The translations under genes and the position numbers were made by a program. The notes under the pieces are model-generated. The model did no database searches. It was not told where the DNA came from and worked only from the letters and a program-made list of their open reading frames with translations. DNA of 7,396 nt from JADFNO01 sp965369945. GTDB taxonomy: Bacteria; Planctomycetota; Phycisphaerae; Phycisphaerales; SM1A02. Location: contig CBDUST010000239.1 in the NCBI GenBank assembly GCA_965369945.1, positions 1-7,396 of the forward strand. Reading direction: 5' to 3'. Positions 1 to 5,621 of the stretch are shown in pieces. How positions within the stretch are numbered: position 1 is the first letter of the stretch; the number at the start of each line of letters is the position of its first letter.

Positions 1-335
1 GGGGTATCTACCTGCCTCTGAGGAAGGAACCGTCAATCATCGGCCTCTATGAGGACTGCGCCATGCAGGTGATGGACGATCAGGTGTCTCGGCAACATCT
101 GGAGATCCGCTACAACGAAGCTGACGATACCTATACCGCTGTTGATCTAGACAGCGTCAACGGCGTGCACGTGAATGGCTTGCAGATCGTCGAACCGCGA
201 CCGCTGAACGACAACGATACGATCGTTCTGGGCGAGTCGAAGCTGCTGTTTACCGCTGAGGATTTTCTGGATCGTGAGGCTGCGCTGAACTTCTTCCACC
301 GCGGGGAGCACGGCAAGGAAACGCAGATGCACTAG
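1..335 (+). CDS. FHA-domain protein, C-terminal part (5' end outside window)
   Basis: The reading frame is open from the left edge (first full codon at base 3) to the TAG at 333-335, so the ATG at 63 is probably internal: the residues before it already belong to the fold. The visible part is nearly one FHA domain: a first-strand pattern (GIYLPL), a turn with SIIGL, then VSRQH (from base 87), DLDSVNG, VNG, PLNDNDTI and a closing LLF strand. FHA domains bind phosphothreonine peptides and usually work with Ser/Thr kinases, which planctomycetes have in number. The SxxH and NG signatures are present, but the usual Gly-Arg is Gly-Leu (IGL), and that Arg normally helps hold the phosphate. About 20 charged residues follow the domain. 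What lies N-terminal (kinase, secretion or other domain) cannot be seen. The domain call is firm; the full protein's role is unknown. Confidence 0.85.
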   Translation, partial: GIYLPLRKEPSIIGLYEDCAMQVMDDQVSRQHLEIRYNEADDTYTAVDLDSVNGVHVNGLQIVEPRPLNDNDTIVLGESKLLFTAEDFLDREAALNFFHRGEHGKETQMH

Positions 336-396
336 TGTACGGGTTGGACAGCGTGTGGCTCGCCGATGCGCAGGGGGTCTTTAAGAGCGCAAAATA

Positions 397-891
397 ATGA
401 CGCAACCTGTGCCCGGTGTTTGTGTACGCAAGGCGACCGCCGAGGATGCGGACGCTGCGTGCAGGGCAGTGCGGCGATCCATCCGAGAAGTGTGCGGACC
501 CGACTACGGCCACGAAGAGCAGGTGATGTCTGATTGGCTGGCCAACAAGACGCCGGACAACTTTCGGGGATGGATCGAAGCGCGTGATGCGTTCTCAGTC
601 GTCGCTGTGTCTGAATCCGGCGCTGTTGTCGGCTTCGGCCGAATAAGCCGAGTAGGCTGGGTGCAGATGTGCTACATCGTTCCCGAGGCGCTCTATCAAG
701 GATACGGCAAGGCGTTGCTCGGCGCGATGGAACAGCAAGCTGCGCAATGGGGACATAACGCCGTGGGATTGAACAGCAGTATCACAGCGAAGGCGTTTTA
801 TGAACGCAACGGCTATCGACAGACCGGGGAGCCGAAGAAGATGGGCAGCACGCTTGGCGATTTTCCGATGGCGAAGGAACTGGAGTCGTAG
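397..891 (+). CDS. GNAT-family N-acetyltransferase
   Basis: A 164-residue single-domain protein, normal length for the GCN5-related N-acetyltransferases, which move an acetyl group from acetyl-CoA to an amine. The N-terminal strand VRKATAEDADA (10-20) is a typical beta-1/alpha-1 start. Residues 30-60 (IREVCGPDY, then DWL) resemble the alpha-2 region of YafP-like members. Motif A covers about 87-113, with a strand ending in VP and the acetyl-CoA pyrophosphate loop QGYGKA (101-106, Q-x-x-G-x-A). Motif B follows as AKAFYERNGY (131-140), which carries the usual Tyr. The ATG at 397 puts the start right at the fold boundary; there is no clear Shine-Dalgarno before it, though an upstream GGGGG lies about 20 bp away. 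It begins 61 bp after the FHA gene on the same strand, so co-transcription is possible. The substrate is unknown and may be a small molecule or a protein N-terminus. Confidence 0.9.
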   Translation: MTQPVPGVCVRKATAEDADAACRAVRRSIREVCGPDYGHEEQVMSDWLANKTPDNFRGWIEARDAFSVVAVSESGAVVGFGRISRVGWVQMCYIVPEALYQGYGKALLGAMEQQAAQWGHNAVGLNSSITAKAFYERNGYRQTGEPKKMGSTLGDFPMAKELES

Positions 892-893
892 CA

Positions 894-940
894 GTTTTGC
901 GGCGCACGACCCGCGGGTATCCACCCGCGGCTAGTAAGGA
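894..940. repeat. REP-like palindromic repeat, copy 1
   Basis: Core is a perfect 8-bp inverted repeat: CCGCGGGT (911-918), 4-nt loop ATCC, ACCCGCGG (923-930). It is preceded by GTTTTGCG (894-901) and followed by CTAGTAAGGA (931-940). A second copy with the same order, spacing and orientation lies at 1717-1764. It sits between the convergent ends of the GNAT gene (stop 889-891) and the zinc-ribbon gene (stop at 970). It could therefore also end transcription from both sides, although it lacks a T tract. A dispersed genomic repeat is the best reading. Confidence 0.7.
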
Positions 941-969
941 TTGTGTTGGATTCACGAAAATTGGGTCGC

Positions 970-1614
970 CTAGCTGCGGATGGTAATCCGCAGAGGTATT
1001 GCCAGACCACATTCGGGGCATTGTTCGTGCTCGGCTCCGCGCAGGTCGTAGCCGCATTTGATGCAGCGGCCGCGTTTGACGCGCACGTATCGTCGCAACT
1101 GGAACGGCGCGAAAGGCAACCACAGCAGCGCGGCGTAAAAGATTGTGTTGATCGCGAAACCGGGCCAGATGGGGCGGAGGGGGAGGAACCAGTTCTCGGT
1201 GTCACTTCCGCCGACTGGAGCAGCGTAGAAGTGATACGTGTCCTCGGTGAAGGTTATCCCTTGCACAGAATCGCCCAGATCCAGAGGATCGAACCGCACT
1301 CCGTCAACTGCTAGCATGGGCCAGCCACAGCGGAATCGGACGCAGTATACGAAGCAGTCACGCGGTGTGGTTGGGGATAATGCGCTGTAAGAGTTCTCGA
1401 CTACCCCGAAGGCGTTAGTCTCAAGGTGTGATGTTTGAGAATAGGTCGGAATGCGGTCAATACTCAACCAACCTATATCGATTCGAGGATCGTCGGAAGA
1501 CCCCGGTGAACGTTCCGAATACCACTGCGATGTAAGGCACCCCCACGCCACGGCGACGTTGATGATCGCGCCGAGGAGGAGGAAGACGGCGAGATTGGTA
1601 AGACGGCGTCTCAC
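970..1614 (-). CDS. Planctomycete-type two-TM membrane protein with C-terminal zinc ribbon
   Basis: Read from the GTG at 1614 it is 214 residues. It starts with a basic cap (RRR) and one membrane helix at about 7-26 (LAVFLLLGAIINVAVAWGC). A loop of about 125 residues with several aromatics follows, including CGWPMLAVDG, and then LPLRPIWPGF leads into a second helix at about 154-173. A basic stretch precedes the zinc ribbon CIKCGYDLRG...CPECG (Cys 184, 187, 199 and 202). The N-out/C-in hairpin would put the ribbon in the cytoplasm. The architecture is one I associate with big planctomycete-specific paralogous families of unknown function. The frame is open further up, with ATGs at 1668 and 1713 (247 residues). 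I prefer the GTG because the extension runs through a perfect GC palindrome (1639-1658) and abuts a dispersed repeat, while the family N-terminus normally begins just before helix 1. The gene lies downstream of guaB on the same strand, about 180 bp away. Confidence 0.8.
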   Translation of the reverse strand: MRRRLTNLAVFLLLGAIINVAVAWGCLTSQWYSERSPGSSDDPRIDIGWLSIDRIPTYSQTSHLETNAFGVVENSYSALSPTTPRDCFVYCVRFRCGWPMLAVDGVRFDPLDLGDSVQGITFTEDTYHFYAAPVGGSDTENWFLPLRPIWPGFAINTIFYAALLWLPFAPFQLRRYVRVKRGRCIKCGYDLRGAEHEQCPECGLAIPLRITIRS

Positions 1615-1638
1615 GTAATAAAGGATATCCCGTCCGAA

Positions 1639-1658
1639 CCGGGCTGTCCTCAGCCCGG
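1639..1658. repeat. Perfect 8-bp GC palindrome upstream of zinc-ribbon gene
   Basis: CCGGGCTG (1639-1646), loop TCCT, CAGCCCGG (1651-1658). It differs in sequence from the 894/1717 repeats but has the same design (8-bp arms, 4-nt loop). It falls 25 bp upstream of the preferred GTG start of the zinc-ribbon gene and would be inside the coding region if the ATG at 1668 or 1713 is used. It may be a REP-type element or a hairpin in the mRNA leader. Confidence 0.5.
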
Positions 1659-1716
1659 AGGTGGGCATTATGCGTTCATTGTTAGGTGCGATCTCATCGG
1701 CTGTGCCGATCAACCG

Positions 1717-1764
1717 GTTTTGCGACGTTCGGTCCGCGGGTTTCCACCGCGCGGCTAGGAAGGA
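1717..1764. repeat. REP-like palindromic repeat, copy 2
   Basis: Same layout as 894-940: GTTTTGCG (1717-1724), nine divergent bases, CCGCGGGT (1734-1741), loop TTCC, a second arm with one inserted G (ACCGCGCGG, 1746-1754), then CTAGGAAGGA (1755-1764). Orientation is the same as copy 1. It lies between the guaB stop (1796) and the zinc-ribbon gene, so the two copies frame that gene. In guaB mRNA it could fold at the 3' end. Confidence 0.65.
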
Positions 1765-1795
1765 GCGTGCGTATACATTTCGAGAAAGGCCGAAC

Positions 1796-3271
1796 TTACT
1801 CCTGCGGGAAGTGCGTTGAGTAGTTGGGCGATTCTTTGGTAATGTGTATATCGTGCGGGTGCGATTCGATCAGCGTTGCGCCGGAAACACGTATAAACCG
1901 TGCATGTTCGCGCATCTCGTCGATCGTTCGGCAGCCACAGTACCCCATCGCTGCACGCAGACCCCCCACCATTTGATAAACGAATTCGTCAAGCGGGCCT
2001 CGATAGGGCACACGCCCTTCAACACCCTCCGGCACGAACTTACCCGATTCCACCGCTTGACCGTACCGATCGGCTGAACCGGCGCCCATCGCGCCTTCGC
2101 TGCCCATTCCGCGATAGCTCTTGTAGCGCCGCCCTCTATGAAGGATCAGTTCGCCAGGGCTTTCGTCCAACCCGGCAAACAGCGAGCCGAGCATGATGCT
2201 GCTCGCTCCGGCGGCGATGGCCTTGGCGATGTCGCCTGAGTGTCGCACTCCCCCATCGGCGATGATCGGCACGCCTGCGTCATTGGCGACGTCCAGAACA
2301 TTCATGATTGCACTGAGCTGCGGGACGCCCACGCCGGTGACGACGCGCGTGGTGCAGATCGAGCCCGGCCCGATGCCGACCTTGATTCCATCGACTCCCG
2401 CGGCGATCAGATCGGTTGCGGCTTCGGCGGTGGCGATGTTGCCGGCGATGATGTCCAGATCGTATCGCTTGCGAATCGCTTTGATCGTCTTGATAACGTT
2501 GGCGGAGTGGCCATGGGCGGTGTCCACCACAATGACATCGACCTCGGCATCGATGAGCGCTTCAACTCGTTCGCCCTGAGCGATCCCCACTGCCGCACCA
2601 ACACGCAGCCGACCACGCGCATCGCGGCAGGCGTTGGGATGCTTACGCAGATTGTCGATATCGCGCATGGTGATGAGGCCGGCCAGTGAACCGTCCTTTT
2701 GTACGAGCAGCAGCTTCTCGACGCGGGCCTCATTGAGTATCGATTCGGCGGCCTCGAGCTTGGTCTCGGGCGGCGCGGTGACGAGATTGGTCTTGGTCAT
2801 CACCTCGCCGACCCGGCTGACCGTGGCGCCGTCGAAGAATTTCATATCACGGCGGGTGAGGATTCCCACCACGCACCCTTGGCTGGCGCCTTCAGCGGTG
2901 ACGGGGAAGCCCGAGACGTTCTGCTCGTCCATTAGATTCAGGGCATGAGCGATGGTGTCATCGGGGCTGAGGGTGATGGGATCGTTGATGACGCCGTTCT
3001 CGGAGCGTTTGACCTTGGCAACCTCGCGGGCCTGGTCCTCGGGCGCCATATTGCGGTGGATGGTGCCGATGCCGCCCTCCTGAGCCAGGGCGATAGCCAA
3101 GGCGGACTGGGTGACCGTATCCATGGGGGACGAAACCAGCGGCGTCTGGAGTTGGATATTGCGGGTCAGGCGCGTGGAGGTATCGGCCTGATCAGGCGTG
3201 ATTTCGCTGTAATCGGGGATCAGCAGGACATCATCGAAGGTGATGCCGTCAAGGATGATCTTGGGCTCCAT
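1796..3271 (-). CDS. guaB: Inosine-5'-monophosphate dehydrogenase
   Basis: Catalyses the NAD+-dependent oxidation of IMP to XMP, the committed step of guanine nucleotide synthesis, in the cytoplasm. At 491 residues it is full length (E. coli GuaB has 488). The TIM barrel opens with TFDDVLLIPDYSEI (11-24) and SSPMDTV (47-53). Two CBS domains are inserted at about 95-210, with the MTMRD-like ITMRD at 200-204. The barrel resumes with VVDTAHGHS (248-256) and GVDGIKVGIGPGSICTTR (292-309), which holds the catalytic Cys306 and the K+ loop. ADGGVRHSGDI (338-348) is the IMP phosphate/ribose site. The mobile flap has YRGMGSEGAM (386-395) and the Arg402-Tyr403 pair in SADRYGQ. The C-terminus carries the family pattern HDIHITKESPNY. 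No key residue is missing. The ATG at 3271 gives the exact family N-terminus. It is transcribed away from the plus-strand secretion-like cluster, and guaA is not beside it in this window. Confidence 0.98.
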   Translation of the reverse strand: MEPKIILDGITFDDVLLIPDYSEITPDQADTSTRLTRNIQLQTPLVSSPMDTVTQSALAIALAQEGGIGTIHRNMAPEDQAREVAKVKRSENGVINDPITLSPDDTIAHALNLMDEQNVSGFPVTAEGASQGCVVGILTRRDMKFFDGATVSRVGEVMTKTNLVTAPPETKLEAAESILNEARVEKLLLVQKDGSLAGLITMRDIDNLRKHPNACRDARGRLRVGAAVGIAQGERVEALIDAEVDVIVVDTAHGHSANVIKTIKAIRKRYDLDIIAGNIATAEAATDLIAAGVDGIKVGIGPGSICTTRVVTGVGVPQLSAIMNVLDVANDAGVPIIADGGVRHSGDIAKAIAAGASSIMLGSLFAGLDESPGELILHRGRRYKSYRGMGSEGAMGAGSADRYGQAVESGKFVPEGVEGRVPYRGPLDEFVYQMVGGLRAAMGYCGCRTIDEMREHARFIRVSGATLIESHPHDIHITKESPNYSTHFPQE

Positions 3272-3277
3272 TGACCA

Positions 3278-3306
3278 ATGATGCCTGCACCGCTGGCGGA
3301 TGTCAA
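3278..3306 (-). promoter_or_regulatory. Candidate sigma70-type guaB promoter
   Basis: On the minus strand a perfect TTGACA (3306-3301) is followed by a 17-bp spacer and CATCAT (3283-3278, 4 of 6 matches to TATAAT). Transcription would start about 7 bp further, at or next to the A of the guaB ATG (3271). No Shine-Dalgarno fits in the six bases that remain, so this predicts a leaderless guaB mRNA. Promoter consensus in this lineage is an assumption. Confidence 0.45.
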
Positions 3307-3498
3307 CTTGGGGACGTCGGATCGCTGAACGAAGGGTTGGGTTCGAGGCGGTTGAGGCGCTGGGGATTCCTTCGTCGGCAGCCTTTTGATAGGCTGGTAG
3401 CTGGGCCGAGGTGGGCCTATACGAGAAGCGACCGATCCGCGGTGGCCCGGCGATGGGTCAAAAAGCGGAACATCATCCGCCAAACGGCGAATTGATAC

Positions 3499-3557
3499 GC
3501 GTAAGCCGAGGCGGCTGACTCCACCGACCACTGGTGGGCCGTTGGGGCGACTTACGC
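3499..3557 (+). promoter_or_regulatory. Structured 5' leader candidate before the small-protein gene
   Basis: Three nested helices can be drawn. The outer helix is GCGTAAG (3499-3505) with CTTACGC (3551-3557), 7 bp. The middle helix is GGCGGC (3510-3515) with GCCGTT (3538-3543), 6 bp including two G-U pairs. The inner helix is CCACC (3521-3525) with GGTGG (3533-3537), 5 bp and a 7-nt loop. The structure ends 7 bp before the ribosome binding site at 3565, so it is placed to affect translation. No known riboswitch class is recognised. Confidence 0.35.
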
Positions 3558-3564
3558 AGGACGC

Positions 3565-3569
3565 AGGAG
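3565..3569 (+). promoter_or_regulatory. Ribosome binding site AGGAG for GTG 3577
   Basis: AGGAG with 7 bp to the GTG at 3577. This is the clearest Shine-Dalgarno in the window and is the reason for starting the small-protein gene at 3577 rather than at the GTG at 3647, which has only a short G run next to it. Confidence 0.55.
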
Positions 3570-3575
3570 TGCAGG

Positions 3576-3588
3576 CGTGACTGTCACG
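3576..3588. promoter_or_regulatory. 13-bp palindrome over the GTG start codon
   Basis: CGTGAC-T-GTCACG is a perfect inverted repeat (6-bp arms, one central base) with the start codon inside its left arm. It could be an operator for a dimeric repressor or a hairpin that hides the start codon. It could also arise by chance, and no regulator is identified. Confidence 0.25.
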
Positions 3589-3841
3589 ACGACAGACAAC
3601 AAAGGGACGGGCAACGACCTGATCGGTCAAATTCGCCACGGGGCCGGTGCAGAAATACCTCCTTCAAGGCCGAGAGGGCACGCGGCTGGACTGCCTCAAG
3701 CAGATCCGGGCCGAGGACAAGATCAACTTCAGACGATTACTTGTAGACTTGTTAGTAGGCGAATACATTCATACTCGAGTCGCCCTTGGGGCGACCCGGA
3801 AGCCTGAGGAGCTGAAGATGCGGCTCAAGGGCATCTCTTGA
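3577..3841 (+). CDS. Small basic protein, apparently frameshifted
   Basis: Not a family I recognise. From GTG 3577 the frame reads MTVTTTDNKGTGNDLIGQIR and then loses coding character. From about 3640 a different frame (forward by one base) reads QKYLLQGREG...IRAEDKINFRRLLVDLLVGEYIHTR and stops at TGA 3839-3841. GC at third codon positions is high in the first frame before about 3640 (17 of 23) and in the second frame after it (about 70%), but low in the first frame after that point. Skipping one G of the GGGG at 3640-3643 joins both into an 87-residue protein rich in Lys/Arg with an amphipathic middle. Read literally, only GTG 3647-3841 (64 residues) is intact. A run of uncommon codons (AGA, CGA, TTA, CTT, GTA) lies at about 3728-3760. 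It ends 22 bp before the ATPase-like gene, so it is probably in the same operon. A sequencing error, a real mutation or recoding are all possible. Confidence 0.5.
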
Positions 3842-3863
3842 AAATTGGAAGAACCCCGAATTG

Positions 3864-5570
3864 ATGAACGTCCATTCACTACTTGCAGCCGAGTCCGTCC
3901 AGTTGGTGAGTTTCTACAAGCCGCTGCTGTTGTTCGTGGTTTTCTTGCCCTGGGCCTGGCTGGTCTCGTCGAAACTCGAAAAGGATGCGCGCTACTTCCA
4001 ACTGAATCACGTGATGTGGAACAGCATCCACCTGAGCGCGGGTGTACTTGCCTTGGCCGCGATGCTGCTGATCCCGGTGACGTTTTGGTTGAGCTGGCCA
4101 ATCGGACTCATTGTCCTCTATACACCGATCTACGTGTATAAACAGGTTCGCAACAAGGCCGTGCCAGAGTCGCAGCAGTTCGCACTGACCGGTGAGGGGA
4201 TCTCGGCCAAGCTGCAATCGCGGAAGCAGTCGCGCGCCTCGGAACGGGCCCTCGTGCAATTCACGGATCATAAGGGACGAAAGCGCGACGTCCCGCTCAA
4301 GAATGACGACCTGTTTCTCGTGCATTTGCTGGCTGAGGATCTCGTCGGACCGGCATTGGCAGCTCGGGCCACAGCGCTTCGGTTAGAGGTCGGCTCAAAC
4401 GGCACGGTCGTCCGGCAAACCGTGGACGGCGTCAAGTACAAGAGAGACGCGGTAGACGCCGAATCAGCGCTTCGGCTGATCGACTACCTCAAAGAGATGT
4501 CCGGACTGAATGTCGAAGATCGGCGGCGGCGGCAAACCGGCAACTTCGCCATGCAAGGTGCGGAGGGAGAAGTCAAACTCTCCATCACGACGCAGGGATC
4601 GTCCAGCGCGCAGATCCTGACAATCGAGTTCGACCGAGCCGCGAAACTGAGAAAACCGTTCGATGGACTCGGACTCCTGCCAACACAGTTGGACAGCCTG
4701 GCCACGTTTGAAGCGGAACACAATCGCCACGGGATCATCCTGATCGGCGCGCCGCGCGGCAACGGGCTCACGACCTCCGCCTATGCCTTCGTCGCTCGGC
4801 ACGATGCCTATACATCGAACATCAAGACGCTCGAGCACACCGTCCTGGCCCGCATCGACGGGGTGGATCATGTGCAATTCGACGCAAGCAATCCAGATAT
4901 CGATTACGCCTCGAACCTGCAGTCGATCCTACGCCGCGACCCCGACGTCGTGCTGACCGATGATATCACGGACCGTGAAACGGCAGCGGTCGTTGCTGAG
5001 CCGGGACATAAGGGGCCGCTGCTGTATGTTCCGAAACGGGCCAACAGTATCAGCGAACAGATCATCGCCTGGGTGAAGTTAGTGGGTGATCTGAAGACGG
5101 CGACGTCGGCGTTGCTTGCAGTGACGAATCAGCGGCTTCTGAGGACGTTGTGCGCCAATTGCCGTCAGGCCTACCAACCCTCGGCCGAGCAGTTGCAGAA
5201 GATGAACTTGCCGGCAAAGAAGGTCAGACAACTGTACCGGGCGGGTGGTAAGGTGGAGGTCAAGAATAAGATCGAAAGTTGCCCGGTCTGCGGAGGTACG
5301 GGTTACTTGGGGCAGACCGGCGTGTTCGAGGTTCTGATCGTGGACGATGAGGCCAGACGCTACCTCACGGCCGGCGACCTCAAAGGCGCCTTATCACATG
5401 CCCGTCGGAACAAGATGATCTACTTACAGGAAGCGGCGCTGAGCAAAGTCATCGGCGGCGAGACGTCCATCGAAGAAGTAATCCGAGTCACGGCGCCGGC
5501 CCAGAAGAATACGAGTGGAAGCTCCAGTCGCGCGCCGACGCCGCAAGTTGACCCAGCGCCGGCCACTTAG
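3864..5570 (+). CDS. Membrane-anchored degenerate GspE/PilB-type ATPase
   Basis: 568 residues. Two or three membrane helices (about 18-34, 54-75 and 76-92) replace the usual soluble N-terminus. Next is a cytoplasmic region matching the N2 domain of type II secretion/type IV pilus ATPases (VDGVKY at 188-193, LIDYLKEMSGLNVEDR at 205-220). The RecA-like core follows: Walker A position GAPRGNGLTTS (295-305), Asp/Walker B region RRDPDVVLTDDITDRETA (357-374) and AEPGH (378-382). CxxC pairs at 430/433 and 473/476 lead into GTGYLGQTGVFEVL. The fold is clear, yet the Walker A Lys is Leu302, the Walker B Gly-Glu is Asp-Asp (366-367), the arginine of the EIRD motif is Thr369, and the His-box TLHT is YVPK. 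ATP hydrolysis therefore looks lost. The tail (546-568) is Ser/Pro/Ala-rich. A TTG at 3861 precedes ATG 3864; I chose the ATG, with GGAAG 12 bp upstream. It probably works as an inner-membrane scaffold or partner of a true motor; the system is unknown. Confidence 0.85.
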   Translation: MNVHSLLAAESVQLVSFYKPLLLFVVFLPWAWLVSSKLEKDARYFQLNHVMWNSIHLSAGVLALAAMLLIPVTFWLSWPIGLIVLYTPIYVYKQVRNKAVPESQQFALTGEGISAKLQSRKQSRASERALVQFTDHKGRKRDVPLKNDDLFLVHLLAEDLVGPALAARATALRLEVGSNGTVVRQTVDGVKYKRDAVDAESALRLIDYLKEMSGLNVEDRRRRQTGNFAMQGAEGEVKLSITTQGSSSAQILTIEFDRAAKLRKPFDGLGLLPTQLDSLATFEAEHNRHGIILIGAPRGNGLTTSAYAFVARHDAYTSNIKTLEHTVLARIDGVDHVQFDASNPDIDYASNLQSILRRDPDVVLTDDITDRETAAVVAEPGHKGPLLYVPKRANSISEQIIAWVKLVGDLKTATSALLAVTNQRLLRTLCANCRQAYQPSAEQLQKMNLPAKKVRQLYRAGGKVEVKNKIESCPVCGGTGYLGQTGVFEVLIVDDEARRYLTAGDLKGALSHARRNKMIYLQEAALSKVIGGETSIEEVIRVTAPAQKNTSGSSSRAPTPQVDPAPAT

Positions 5571-5621
5571 TTGGCCTTTGGAAAACGCACCTCACCACCA
5601 CCTTGATCGAGTGAACCAGCC

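Larger units (their letters stand above)
3272..3576. other. Divergent intergenic region between guaB and the plus-strand cluster
   Basis: About 305 bp with no convincing gene; open frames here have no recognisable domain. It holds the guaB promoter candidate at its left end. A small hairpin GCGGA/TCCGC lies at 3465-3480, the larger folded leader at 3499-3557, and a good Shine-Dalgarno at 3565-3569. The middle (about 3310-3460) shows nothing I can name. TTGATA occurs at 3386-3391 but has no matching -10 at proper spacing, so the plus-strand promoter is not located. Confidence 0.6.

Noticed and set aside
943..1314. Plus-strand open frame of 123 codons opposite the zinc-ribbon gene
   Set aside because: Antisense to the CxxC...CxxC region and second membrane helix; composition and lack of motifs point to a shadow.
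2193..3274. Several plus-strand open frames inside guaB
   Set aside because: All are complementary frames of a complete and well-conserved IMP dehydrogenase.
3386..3423. TTGATA at 3386 with TATACG at 3418 as a plus-strand promoter
   Set aside because: The spacer would be 26 bp, too long for a sigma70-type promoter.
3271..3495. Plus-strand 74-codon open frame in the guaB/cluster intergenic region
   Set aside because: Trp/Arg-rich low-quality sequence, no ribosome site, and it overlaps the likely guaB promoter.
4464..4877. Minus-strand open frame (137 codons) opposite the ATPase-like gene
   Set aside because: Antisense to the N2/RecA region with its recognisable motifs; no family resemblance of its own.
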